Positions 1 to 8,421 of a DNA stretch of 64,000 bases are shown here, piece by piece. The notes under the pieces were generated by a model. It was given only the letters and a program-made list of their open reading frames with translations, had not been told where the DNA came from and did not search any database. This DNA is from an uncultured Bryobacteraceae bacterium (GTDB taxonomy: Bacteria > Acidobacteriota > Terriglobia > Bryobacterales > Bryobacteraceae). Where the stretch lies: positions 44,770-108,769 of the forward strand of contig CALKXJ010000014.1 in the NCBI GenBank assembly GCA_938003835.1, given 5' to 3'. The position numbers and the translations under genes are program-made. Position 1 is the first letter of the stretch. Every line of letters begins with the position of its first letter.

Positions 1-1
1 C

Positions 2-643
2 AGCGAGGAGGACCTGACGCGGTATCTCCAGCTCACGCTCGATCTGTTCCGCGATCTCCAGTTCTCGCTCCAGCCGCGCTTCCACCTGGAGCTGGGCCTG
101 CTCAAGCTGGTCCATGCCGGTCGGCTGGTGGCGATCGAGGAGGCGCTGGCTGCGGTCGAGAGGGCTGCCCCGAGCACCGCCACCGCGCCGTCTCGCCCTG
201 TCCCCGCTCCCGCTCCTCAGCCCGTCTCGAAGGAAGCGCCCGCGCGCCCCGCCGCGACCCACCCGGCTGCTCCCTCGGCCGACGCCGGCTGGCGCGACCG
301 GCTCCACGCCGCGCTCCTAGCCGCCGGCCACACCTTCCTGGCTGACGCCGTCGAGCACTCTAGGGTCCGGGAGTCTGGCGCCGAGCTCGTCTTCGAAGCC
401 CCGCGCGAATTCTCCCTCACGCTCAAGGACAAGAAGCTCGCCCGGGTGGTCGAAGAGCTGGCCGGGCGGCCGCTCAAGATCACCGTCCGCGTGGCCGAGC
501 CCGCCGCGGCGCCCCCTCCCGCCCATCCGAAGGATAATGAAGACGAGACGGCCCGGCGCGCCCTCTCGCATCCGGAGGTGGAACGCTTCCGCCAGCTCTT
601 TCCCGACAGCCAGGTGCGCGCCGTGCGGAATCTCAAGGAGTAG
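2..643 (+). CDS. dnaX: DNA polymerase III subunit gamma/tau, C-terminal part (5' end outside window)
   Basis: The reading frame is open from the first bases and ends with TAG at 641-643. The visible 213 residues start inside clamp-loader domain III: a stretch resembling RFHLELGLLKLVHA is characteristic of the DnaX C-terminal helical collar. A Pro/Ala-rich linker follows, then a poorly conserved tau-like tail. DnaX is the motor and organising subunit of the replicative clamp loader. Placement directly before ybaB and recR is the classical dnaX-ybaB-recR order, which supports the call. The ATPase and zinc module must lie upstream of the window. Confidence 0.9.
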   Translation, partial: SEEDLTRYLQLTLDLFRDLQFSLQPRFHLELGLLKLVHAGRLVAIEEALAAVERAAPSTATAPSRPVPAPAPQPVSKEAPARPAATHPAAPSADAGWRDRLHAALLAAGHTFLADAVEHSRVRESGAELVFEAPREFSLTLKDKKLARVVEELAGRPLKITVRVAEPAAAPPPAHPKDNEDETARRALSHPEVERFRQLFPDSQVRAVRNLKE

Positions 644-669
644 GCGCCGCGCGCGAGCCAGGAGAGCCC

Positions 670-978
670 ATGAAACTACCCGGCAACATGCAGCAGATGA
701 TGAAACAGGCGCAGCAGGTCCAGGAGCGCCTTCAGGAGGAGATCGCCAAGATCCGCGTCGAGGCGTCGGCCGGAGGCGGCATGGTGACCGTCAAGATGGA
801 CGGCCAGAAGCGGGTCCTCGGCGTCACGATCGACCCTGAGGTCCTCTCCGACGTCGAGATGCTCCAGGATCTGGTGATGGCCGCCTTCAACGAGGCCGCG
901 CGCCGCGTCGACGAGGAGGCGCAGCAGAAGGTCGGCGGCCTGCTGGGAGGCCTGGGGCTGCCGCCGGGACTGTTTTAG
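670..978 (+). CDS. ybaB: YbaB/EbfC family nucleoid-associated protein
   Basis: This 102-residue protein has the standard YbaB form: a Met/Gln-rich N-terminal helix (MKQAQQVQERLQEE), a central beta segment (VTVKMDGQKRVLGVTIDPE) and a C-terminal helix ending in a Gly/Leu-rich tail. Family members are dimeric DNA-binding proteins found with dnaX and recR. The start is fixed by the ribosome-binding site AGGAGAG seven or so bases upstream. The gap to dnaX is 26 bp and to recR 11 bp, so the three genes are very probably co-transcribed. Confidence 0.93.
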   Translation: MKLPGNMQQMMKQAQQVQERLQEEIAKIRVEASAGGGMVTVKMDGQKRVLGVTIDPEVLSDVEMLQDLVMAAFNEAARRVDEEAQQKVGGLLGGLGLPPGLF

Positions 979-989
979 CCTGACCCAGG

Positions 990-1589
990 ATGCCCGACTT
1001 CGCCGCCCCCCTCGAGGCCCTGATCCAGGAGTTCAAGCGCCTGCCGGGCATCGGCCAGAAATCCGCCCAGCGGATCGCCTTTCACCTGCTGCGGGCGGAC
1101 CGCCAGGCCGCCGAGCGCCTCGCGCAAGCCATCCTCGACGTCAAGGACAAGCTTGGCCTGTGCGAGATCTGCAACAACGTGAGTGACGCCGCGCACTGTC
1201 CCTACTGTGCCGACCCGCACCGCGACCGCAGCGTCATCTGCGTCGTCGAGGAGCCGCATAACATCCTGCCGATCGAGACGACGCGCACCTACCACGGCCT
1301 CTATCACGTGCTGCACGGCGCCATCTCGCCGCTGAGGGGCGTCGGCCCGGACCAGCTCAAGATCAAGAGCCTGCTCGAACGGCTCGCCTCGGGCGAGGTC
1401 CAGGAGATCATCCTCGCCACCAATCCCACCGTCGAGGGCGAGGCCACGGCCTCCTACCTGGCGCGGCTGATCAAACCGCTGGGCCTGAAGGTGACGCGCA
1501 TCGCCATGGGAGTGCCCGTGGGCTCCGACATCGAGTACGCCGACGAGGTCACGGTCTCGAAATCGCTCGAAAACCGCCGCGAACTCTAG
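990..1589 (+). CDS. recR: Recombination mediator protein RecR
   Basis: The 199-residue product has the full RecR layout. A helix-hairpin-helix lies at about 19-27 (PGIGQKSAQ). A four-cysteine zinc finger is formed by Cys58, Cys61, Cys70 and Cys73. A Toprim domain starts near residue 81 (VICVVEEP) and there is a C-terminal Walker B-like segment. RecR works with RecF/RecO to load RecA on gapped DNA. Length matches the family (about 200 aa). It is the last gene of the dnaX-ybaB-recR run; the next gene is on the opposite strand. Confidence 0.97.
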   Translation: MPDFAAPLEALIQEFKRLPGIGQKSAQRIAFHLLRADRQAAERLAQAILDVKDKLGLCEICNNVSDAAHCPYCADPHRDRSVICVVEEPHNILPIETTRTYHGLYHVLHGAISPLRGVGPDQLKIKSLLERLASGEVQEIILATNPTVEGEATASYLARLIKPLGLKVTRIAMGVPVGSDIEYADEVTVSKSLENRREL

Positions 1590-1596
1590 GCGCCGC

Positions 1597-1962
1597 TCAG
1601 CGGGCCAGCCACTGTAAGACGCGAAAGTGGAAGCCCGCCGCGTTGAGCCCCTCCATCTCCTGAAAGACCCGGACGAAGTCCCGCCCGCTGAGCAGATAAC
1701 AGCGGTCTTTGTGGAACACCGAAACCACCACCCGCTCCGGATCCTCCGGATTGATCGATTTGTTCTTCAGGTAATCGGCCAGCGCCGGATAGACGCGGTC
1801 GCGCAGCCACTCCCACGGCTTGCCCTCGCCGAGCGGAACTTCGTAAAAGATCAGCTTCTCAGGATTTCCGCCCGCGGTCAGCTCCCCGAGCACGCGGTTG
1901 TAGGCCGCGCCGGGCACGATGCGGAAGGCCTTCTGCGCCATCAGATCCATGTAATCGGCCAT
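1597..1962 (-). CDS. Conserved hypothetical protein (121 aa)
   Basis: A small soluble protein with no signal peptide or membrane segment and no domain I recognise. It is mixed alpha/beta in appearance, with aromatic-rich patches and a charged middle. The coding status is supported by compositional match to neighbours and by the start lying 163 bp from the divergent receptor gene. A TAGAAT box lies on this strand at 1986-1991, about 23 nt before the ATG, without a good -35. It is convergent with recR (7-bp gap). Function unknown. Confidence 0.7.
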   Translation of the reverse strand: MADYMDLMAQKAFRIVPGAAYNRVLGELTAGGNPEKLIFYEVPLGEGKPWEWLRDRVYPALADYLKNKSINPEDPERVVVSVFHKDRCYLLSGRDFVRVFQEMEGLNAAGFHFRVLQWLAR

Positions 1963-2045
1963 CGTCGCGCGGAGGCTCCTGGCCTATTCTAGCGGCCGGC
2001 CGTGGGACCCGGAGTTCCCCGTCCGAGCGCCGGTCTCAGCCGGTC

Positions 2046-2074
2046 TTGACGGCCGCACAGATTCTACATACAAT
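2046..2074 (+). promoter_or_regulatory. Sigma70-type promoter of TonB receptor 1
   Basis: TTGACG (2046-2051), a 17-nt spacer and TACAAT (2069-2074): five of six matches in both boxes at ideal spacing. The predicted start is near 2081, giving a leader of about 45 nt that contains the purine-rich site GGGAAGGGG just before the ATG at 2126. Confidence 0.7.
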
Positions 2075-2125
2075 CGTGAACGAACAGACGACGGGGATTT
2101 CGGCGTCTGGGAAGGGGTTTTCGCG

Positions 2126-5100
2126 ATGCAAAGCAGAATCGCTGTGCTTCTCGCTGCTTGCCTTTTGACGGCTGCGCCCACCTGGGCGCAAATCGGAACT
2201 TCCACCATCACCGGCCGCGTCACCGACCCGACCGGGGCCGTCGTGCCCAACGTCTCGGTGACGGCCGTGCAACTTGCCACCAACTTCACCTTCACGGCCG
2301 TGACGAACGAGGAGGGAATCTACCGGCTGCCGTCGCTTCAGCCCGGCCAGTACCGGGTCAGCTTCGAGGCCGCCGGCTTCAAGCGCGCGGTCCGTGAAGA
2401 TGTCGTCTTGCGCACCGGCGACACGCTCGCCGTGGACATGACGCTCGAAGTGGGCACGGTGACCGAATCGATCGAGGTCACCGGCCGGACCCAACTGCTC
2501 GAAACCGAAACCTCCGCGACCGGCACCGTTGTCAGCGGCACCGTGCTCTATGAGATGCCGCTCTATCAGCGCTACATCAACTCGACGCTGCACCTGGTGC
2601 CCGGCGTCGTCACCAGCGGCTACGCCTACGGCGGCGGGCTGGGCAACTACAGCATCGCCGGCCAGCGCGCGGGCGCCATCGGGCTGTTCGAGGACGGCGT
2701 GCCCGCCAACGACCAGTTGAGCGGCACCGGCGTCATCAAACCGATCCAAAACGCCGTCGCCGAGGTCAAGGTGCTGACCACGGCCGTGCCGGCCGAGTAC
2801 GGGCACTCGGCCGGAGGCGTCATCAGCGTGGTCAAGAAGAGCGGCACCAATGAGTTTCACGGCATGGCGTCCTTCTATGGCCGCACGCGCATCATGCAGC
2901 ACCGGCTGTTTTTCGACAAGATGCGCTCCACGCAGCCCACACCGGGGCGTCCGAACGGCTGGCCCACCTTTTTCATGATGCCGGACGCCAACGTAAGCGG
3001 CCCGGTCTATCTGCCCAAGCTCTACGACGGCCGCAACAAGACCTTCTTCTTCTTCGCCTATCAGCGGCTGCACGAAAAGAAGGTGGCGCAGGTGGAATCG
3101 GCCACGCCGACGCCGGAGATGAAGGCGGGCAACTTCAACTTCCCGGGCGTGGCGGCCAATCCCATCTACGATCCCGCCAGCACGCGCCAGGTGGGCGGCG
3201 CTTGGGTGCGCGATCCGTTCCCGAACAACCAGATTCCGTTGAGCCGCTTCGATGCCGTCGCGCGAAAGGTCCTCGAGTTCGACCCCTGGGTCCCGCCAAA
3301 CCGACCCGGGACCTTCGCTACGACCGGCCCGGTGGGCAACCTGCTGGCCGATGAGTTTGCCAAAGTCTTTTTTGACGACTTCAGCAACCGGTTGGACCAT
3401 CAGATCGGCCCGAAGCTGCGCTTCTACGCCAGCCACACGGAGAACCGCTTCAGCGGCTTCGGGCGGCCGATCAACATCCGCCAGGACCGGCCGGAGTTTG
3501 ACCACCAGCAGGGAAACTGGTCGCCCTCCTACAACCGGAACATTTCGACCGGGGGAACCTGGGTGCTCAGTCCCACGCTGGTCAATGACGCTCGCATCGG
3601 CTATCAGCGGCGCATCGCCATCACCGAGGTGCCATCGTACCGGCAGAACTGGGCACAGAAGCTGGGCATTCCCAATGTGGGTCCGGACCTGATGCCCGCC
3701 TTCGGCAGCGGCAGCCGTGACAGCGCGGATTCGATCTACGGCATTACCGGCGCCACGCCCAGCCGCCAGGCCCACGAGACGCTCTCCTTCCGCAACGACA
3801 CGTCCTGGATCCGCGGCACGCACGCCGTCAAGTTCGGCTACGAGGTGTTTCGCTTCCGGCTGAACTCGGCGATCTACGCCCGGCCGGTCCAGTTCTCCTT
3901 CGCCAACGTCACCGCCGGCCTCCAGCCGAACGGCGTCCCGGTGCCGCGAACCGGCAACACCTTCGCGGGCTTTCTCACCGGCTACGTGGCCTCGGCGCTC
4001 TTCCAGAGCGAGCTCACGAGCTGGCTGCCGCGGTCCTACATCCACAGCTTCTACATCCAAGACGACTGGAAAATCACGCGCAACTTGACCCTGAACGCCG
4101 GCGTCCGCTACACCAACGAAAGCCCTTACAACACCAAGTACGGTCTGATGAGCAATTTCGACCCGAACGCCGTCGACGACGTCACCGGCCGCCGCGGCGC
4201 CTTCGTCCACCCGCGAAGCCCGCTCAATGCGCGTGACAACAACAACTTCCAGCCGCGCATCGGCCTGGCTTGGCACCCGCTGCGCAAATGGGTCTTCCGG
4301 GCCGGCTTCGGGCTGTATACCGTCGACGTAAAGTTCCCGCTGCTGCGCGACCAGTTCGACGAGTACGTGGCCATCGCCAACCAGGAGGCGCCTCCGGGCG
4401 ATCCCCGGCCCATCTACGCGATCAGCCAGGGCACGCGGCCGCCGGCCTTTAACATTCGGCCGAACCTGACGGCGCCGTTCGTCGGGACCAACTTTGGCGC
4501 CCGCAGCGCCGCCTGGTGGGACCCGGCCCTGCGCAACCCCTACGTGATGAACTGGAACGCCAACATCCAGTACGAGTTGGCCACCGACTACCTGCTCGAG
4601 CTCAGCTACCAGGCTTCGGCCGGCGTCGGCCTCATTGAGCGCTGGCAGGTAAATACCTTCCCAATCGATTACGCCGTTCGGGATCTGGCGCTCCGGAGCC
4701 AGGTCCTGGCCGCCGCGCAAAACTACCGGCCCTACCCCCACATGGGAAGTGTCTTGATGCGCTCCAACTTCGGCCACTCCACCTTCCATTCCGGAACCAT
4801 CAAGCTCGAGAAGCGCATGGCGCGCGGCCTGTTCTTCAACACCTTCTACACCTTCTCGAAGGCCATCAACAGCCAGGACTCGGATAACTCCGGCAGCGGC
4901 GTGGCGCCCATCCAGAACCGCGGGCTGGAGAAAGGGCGCGCCGGCTACGACCGTAACCACCGCTACGTCGGCGTCGTCAACTGGGAGCTGCCCATGGGCC
5001 GCGGCAAGCGCTGGTTCTCGAGCGGCTGGAAGCGCTGGATCTTCGGCGGCTACGAAATCTCCTGGATCCAGACCCTGGAGAGCGGCAATCCGCTAACCTT

Positions 5101-5605
5101 CAGCTTCGGCGCCAGCCCCTACAACTACTACCCCACCTTCGCCGGCACGCGCCGGCCGGACGTGATCAGCAAGCCCAAGCTTCGCGACAACTGGCGCGAC
5201 CTCGGCGGCGACCGCTTCAACATGCTGAACATAAATCCCGTCATCGACATCAGCCACTTCGCTTACCCTGGCGCGGCGCTCGGCTGCCCGCCCTCGAACC
5301 CGACGCCCGCCGACCGCGACCGCTGCTCGTTCCTGATCGGCAACTCCGGCCGCAACATCGTCACCGGCACGCCGCTCATCTGGAGCCAGGCCTCGGCTCA
5401 GAAGAACTTCTATTTCGGCGAGCGTTACCTGTTCCAGCTCCGCTGGGACATGCAGAACGTGCTCAAGACCTGGAACTTCAATCCGCCCACCACCACGGTG
5501 GACTTCCAGAACCCGCGGACCTTCGGCAAGGTGACCTCGGATCCGCGCACGGCCTCCTTCGGCGGCCAGCCGCTCATGAACATCACGCTGATGTTGCAGT
5601 GGTAG
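2126..5605 (+). CDS. TonB-dependent receptor 1, Oar-like with carboxypeptidase-regulatory domain
   Basis: The 1159-residue protein has a signal peptide (1-22, ending TWAQ) and a CarboxypepD_reg-like beta-sandwich at about 26-112 (ITGRVTDPTGAVVPNVSV). A plug follows at about 120-245 (GHSAGGVISVVKKSGTNEFH), then a long outer-membrane barrel ending in an aromatic residue (MLQW). Proteins of this Oar-like type are abundant in Acidobacteriota and are thought to import large ligands across the outer membrane with TonB/ExbBD energy; the ligand cannot be told from sequence. It has its own near-consensus promoter. A HlyD-type adaptor follows 60 bp downstream behind a long hairpin. Confidence 0.93.
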   Translation: MQSRIAVLLAACLLTAAPTWAQIGTSTITGRVTDPTGAVVPNVSVTAVQLATNFTFTAVTNEEGIYRLPSLQPGQYRVSFEAAGFKRAVREDVVLRTGDTLAVDMTLEVGTVTESIEVTGRTQLLETETSATGTVVSGTVLYEMPLYQRYINSTLHLVPGVVTSGYAYGGGLGNYSIAGQRAGAIGLFEDGVPANDQLSGTGVIKPIQNAVAEVKVLTTAVPAEYGHSAGGVISVVKKSGTNEFHGMASFYGRTRIMQHRLFFDKMRSTQPTPGRPNGWPTFFMMPDANVSGPVYLPKLYDGRNKTFFFFAYQRLHEKKVAQVESATPTPEMKAGNFNFPGVAANPIYDPASTRQVGGAWVRDPFPNNQIPLSRFDAVARKVLEFDPWVPPNRPGTFATTGPVGNLLADEFAKVFFDDFSNRLDHQIGPKLRFYASHTENRFSGFGRPINIRQDRPEFDHQQGNWSPSYNRNISTGGTWVLSPTLVNDARIGYQRRIAITEVPSYRQNWAQKLGIPNVGPDLMPAFGSGSRDSADSIYGITGATPSRQAHETLSFRNDTSWIRGTHAVKFGYEVFRFRLNSAIYARPVQFSFANVTAGLQPNGVPVPRTGNTFAGFLTGYVASALFQSELTSWLPRSYIHSFYIQDDWKITRNLTLNAGVRYTNESPYNTKYGLMSNFDPNAVDDVTGRRGAFVHPRSPLNARDNNNFQPRIGLAWHPLRKWVFRAGFGLYTVDVKFPLLRDQFDEYVAIANQEAPPGDPRPIYAISQGTRPPAFNIRPNLTAPFVGTNFGARSAAWWDPALRNPYVMNWNANIQYELATDYLLELSYQASAGVGLIERWQVNTFPIDYAVRDLALRSQVLAAAQNYRPYPHMGSVLMRSNFGHSTFHSGTIKLEKRMARGLFFNTFYTFSKAINSQDSDNSGSGVAPIQNRGLEKGRAGYDRNHRYVGVVNWELPMGRGKRWFSSGWKRWIFGGYEISWIQTLESGNPLTFSFGASPYNYYPTFAGTRRPDVISKPKLRDNWRDLGGDRFNMLNINPVIDISHFAYPGAALGCPPSNPTPADRDRCSFLIGNSGRNIVTGTPLIWSQASAQKNFYFGERYLFQLRWDMQNVLKTWNFNPPTTTVDFQNPRTFGKVTSDPRTASFGGQPLMNITLMLQW

Positions 5606-5626
5606 TTTCGCCGGTTTTCGGCGGAA

Positions 5627-5678
5627 CCTTGGCGGCCATGCTCCGTATTAGAGGAAGAGGCAAGCATGGCCGCCAAGG
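5627..5678 (+). promoter_or_regulatory. Perfect 16-bp inverted repeat enclosing the adaptor gene's RBS, start codon in 3' arm
   Basis: Arm 1 is 5627-5642 (CCTTGGCGGCCATGCT), the loop is 5643-5662 (20 nt) and arm 2 is 5663-5678 (AGCATGGCCGCCAAGG). The match is perfect over 16 bp. In mRNA the loop would display the purine-rich ribosome-binding site (AGAGGAAGAGG) while the ATG at 5666-5668 and codons 2-5 are base-paired. A -10-like TATTAG lies in the loop at 5646-5651. There is no T-run, so it is not a standard terminator. It could repress translation, act as an attenuator, or be a protein-binding palindrome. Confidence 0.8.
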
Positions 5679-6883
5679 CAAACCACGGCAGCAAACCGAA
5701 GGCCCGGCGCTGGATCGTTCTGGGCGCCGTCCTGGTAGTTCTCGCGGGCGCGGGCGTGGCCGTCCGCGCCGCCCTCAAACCTGATCGCACCATCGAGCCC
5801 TCCAGGCTCGTCCCGATCGAACGCGGCGACATCGCCCGCTCAGTGGTGGCCACGGGAAAGATCGAGCCGAAGGCCAAGGTTGAGGTCAAGTCCAAAGCGA
5901 GCGGCATCGTCAAGCGAATCTATGTCGATTACGGCGACTGGGTGAAAGCGGGCCAGGTGCTCGTCGAGCTCGACAAAGAGGAACTCGCCGCCCGGGTACG
6001 CGAGGCGCAGGCCACCCTGCTTGCCGCCGAAGCGGCCCTCCAGGCCGCACAGGCCTCCTACGAACGCAACGAGGTCGAGGCCGAAGGGCCGGACCTTCCT
6101 TTCTTGAAGGCGAGCCGGGAACGCGCGCAAAAGCTGCACCGCGACGGCCTGATCGCCCGCGCGATGCTCGAGGACGCCGAAAAAGCCTACCAGATGGCTC
6201 TCAACAAGCAGATGAGTGCGCTGCGCAACGTCGCGGTGGCGCGCGCCGACATCGCCCGGGCCAAGGCTCAGGTGGCCCAGGCCCGCGCCGCGCTCGACCG
6301 GGCCGAGGAGGACCTGGCCAACTCCACCATCGTGAGCCCGATGGACGGCATGGTTCTTTCGCGCGACGTCGAAGTGGGCGACGCCGTTAGCTCGATTCTC
6401 GTGCTCGGCTCGCAGGCCACGCTGATCATGACGCTCGGCGACACCAGCGACGTCTATGTGCTTGGCAAGGTGGACGAGGCTGACATCGGCAAGGTCTACA
6501 TCGGGCAGCCGGCCCGCATCGTCGTCGAATCGTTCAAGGACCGCAAGTTCACGGGCAAGGTTACCCAGATCTCGCCGCTCGGCGTCGAAAAAGACAATGT
6601 CACCACTTTCGAAGTACGCGTCTCCATCCACAATCCCGGCGGCGCGCTCAAGGCGGGCATGACGGCCAACGCCGAGATTCTCCTCGAGGAGAAACACGGC
6701 GTGCTCCTGGTGCGCGAAGGCGCCATCGGCTACGACGCCGACCGCAGGCCCTGGGTCGAGGTGCCGGATCCATCTGCACCCACCGGCCGGCGTAAGGTGG
6801 CGGTCGAGCTGGGCATCTCTAACGGCATGAAGACCGAGCTGATCGCCGGCCTCCACGAGGGCGACCGCGTCATCCTCCAATAG
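5666..6883 (+). CDS. HlyD/MacA-type periplasmic adaptor (membrane fusion) protein
   Basis: This 405-residue protein has a basic N-terminus and one membrane anchor at about 16-36. A lipoyl/biotinyl-like half-motif follows (KVEVKSKASGIVKRIYVDYGDWVKAGQVL), then a long alpha-helical coiled-coil hairpin (about 110-220). The second lipoyl half (MDGMVLSRDVEVGDAV), a beta-barrel and a membrane-proximal domain complete it. The layout is that of MacA-like adaptors linking an inner-membrane ABC or RND pump to an outer-membrane channel. No pump or TolC gene follows: the next gene is on the opposite strand. It is either an orphan adaptor that pairs with a distant pump or is linked to the receptor upstream. 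Its start codon is buried in the 5627-5678 hairpin. Confidence 0.88.
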   Translation: MAAKANHGSKPKARRWIVLGAVLVVLAGAGVAVRAALKPDRTIEPSRLVPIERGDIARSVVATGKIEPKAKVEVKSKASGIVKRIYVDYGDWVKAGQVLVELDKEELAARVREAQATLLAAEAALQAAQASYERNEVEAEGPDLPFLKASRERAQKLHRDGLIARAMLEDAEKAYQMALNKQMSALRNVAVARADIARAKAQVAQARAALDRAEEDLANSTIVSPMDGMVLSRDVEVGDAVSSILVLGSQATLIMTLGDTSDVYVLGKVDEADIGKVYIGQPARIVVESFKDRKFTGKVTQISPLGVEKDNVTTFEVRVSIHNPGGALKAGMTANAEILLEEKHGVLLVREGAIGYDADRRPWVEVPDPSAPTGRRKVAVELGISNGMKTELIAGLHEGDRVILQ

Positions 6884-7139
6884 CGGACGGCGCCCGCTGA
6901 TCGGCTGCCGGAGGGGTTTGCTGCCGTCGCCTCGAATGGACGCGCGCGACGACATGGACGTGCATGCATGGTATCGACCGTGAGAACCACGATCGAAAGC
7001 AAACCTCAGCACCGGTTGAGACTGGCCGAACTCGCCGCTCCAACAGGTGAGAAAGGCTTCTCCTCGATTCTTGCCGAAGCCCTCGATCCCTAACCAGCGA
7101 CACTCCGAAGCTGTGCGCGGGCTGAGGCCTTCCGCCGCT
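6884..7139. other. Intergenic region between convergent genes, weak inverted repeats
   Basis: No gene is supported in these 256 bp. The 8-bp inverted repeat GGTTTGCT (6915-6922) and AGCAAACC (6998-7005) encloses about 75 nt that contain a small CGTG/CACG hairpin and the palindrome TGCATGCA. No T-run terminator is visible for either flanking gene. Confidence 0.4.
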
Positions 7140-8393
7140 TCAGAGCAGCCTTCCATTGGCCGGCGCGGCGCAGCGGCGCACCAGCCGGGCCTCGCGGTGG
7201 CGCAGCTCGGCCGAATCCTCGATGGCGATCGCGGCCCGGGTCAGCTCGAGCGCCGCCTGAAAGTCCCGCCTTCGGTGCTCGTAGTGCTTGGCCAGCTCCA
7301 CGAGCGCCGCGACGCGGTAGGGATTGGGCGAGGCGCTCAGGTCCCGGAGGACCTCGAGGGCCGCCTCCTCGCGCCCCAGGCGCTTTTCGAGCCCGGCCCT
7401 CTCCCACAGTACGGCGAACAGCAACGGGTCGGCCAGCCCGGCCTCCACCGCGCGCCGGTACACCGCCAGCGCCTCCTCATGCCTCTCGGCCGCGCGCAGC
7501 CAGCGGGCCAGTCCAACGAGCTCGGCCCCGTGGCCGAGCGGCGCCTCCTTGGGCGAACGAAACGCCCAGGGCACGATCGAGGTGAGACAGGCCAGCGTCA
7601 GGATGTCCAGGGCGTTGTGCCGGAAGATGGGGACCACCCGGAAGGCTTCGCGCGTGCGCAGGTACTCGAAATAGACGTAGGGGATCATCTCCCCCGGCAG
7701 GTCGCCCTGGCGCTCGAAGCCCAGCACCCGGTTCTCCAGCTCCACGAGCCGGCAGCTCTCGAAACGGAGCTTCCAGAGGCGTCGCGCCCCGAAAAGCAGA
7801 TCGACGTGCGCCAGCCGCTCGAACGGCGGCCGCGCCCGCACCATGCGGAATCGGGTCTCGAGCAGCGGCTGATCGTAAGTCTTGCCGTTGTACGTGATCA
7901 GCACGTCGAAGCCGGCCAGATGCTCGGCCAGCGCGTAGAGCAGGCTGGGCTCCTCGCCGTGCTCCCGCATGAAGAACTGCCGCACGCGGAAGCCCTCCGG
8001 CGTGATCCGCCCGACGCCGATCAGAAAGGCATACGTACCCGAGCCGCCGGCCAGCCCTGTCGTCTCCGTGTCGAGGAAGGCCCACCGGCCAGGCGGGGAA
8101 GGCCGAACCTCCCCGCCTGAAATCGCGCCGAGCAGATCCGCCGGCATCTCCTCGAGTGCCGCCAAATCCAGGCTGCCGTGTCGCCGGTAGCGCTCGAACA
8201 GCCGCTCGCTTTCAAAGTGCCTCCCCTGCGGCGTCTCGACCTCTTCGCCCTCCAGATACTCCTCGACGAAGTAGCGCCCGGGCGCCTGGCGAGCCGGCGG
8301 CGGCGCTGCCGGCGGGGCGCCAGCGGCGTACTTGCGATCGATGCGCGCGATGCGGCGGCGGAGCAGGGCGAGGAGCTGGTTGAGATCGCTCAT
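7140..8393 (-). CDS. YprB-like DEDD-type exonuclease with TPR-like C-terminus
   Basis: The 417-residue protein carries a ribonuclease H-like exonuclease fold of the YprB family. The DxE motif is at D108-E110 (DTETTG), a second motif is in ITYNGKTYDQPLLETR and a third acidic motif is RHNALDILTL. A helical TPR-like region forms the last 130 residues. Such proteins are presumed 3'-5' nucleases; the substrate is not established. The start ATG follows a purine-rich stretch (GGGGAAGA). A TATAGT box at 8414-8419 (this strand) would give a leader of about 14 nt. It lies 28 bp downstream of uvrA in the same direction, so it may be read from uvrA as well. Confidence 0.85.
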   Translation of the reverse strand: MSDLNQLLALLRRRIARIDRKYAAGAPPAAPPPARQAPGRYFVEEYLEGEEVETPQGRHFESERLFERYRRHGSLDLAALEEMPADLLGAISGGEVRPSPPGRWAFLDTETTGLAGGSGTYAFLIGVGRITPEGFRVRQFFMREHGEEPSLLYALAEHLAGFDVLITYNGKTYDQPLLETRFRMVRARPPFERLAHVDLLFGARRLWKLRFESCRLVELENRVLGFERQGDLPGEMIPYVYFEYLRTREAFRVVPIFRHNALDILTLACLTSIVPWAFRSPKEAPLGHGAELVGLARWLRAAERHEEALAVYRRAVEAGLADPLLFAVLWERAGLEKRLGREEAALEVLRDLSASPNPYRVAALVELAKHYEHRRRDFQAALELTRAAIAIEDSAELRHREARLVRRCAAPANGRLL

Positions 8394-8421
8394 ACTTCGC
8401 TTTTTCTTCCCCTACTATAGG

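Noticed and set aside
2036..4960. A 974-codon open frame on the minus strand opposite receptor 1
   Set aside because: It is a shadow of the receptor's high-GC third-codon positions. Its translation has no domain, and the receptor on the plus strand has signal peptide, domains and promoter.
5627..5678. Rho-independent terminator of receptor 1
   Set aside because: The stem is strong, but no U-run follows and the 3' arm is coding sequence with the adaptor start codon.
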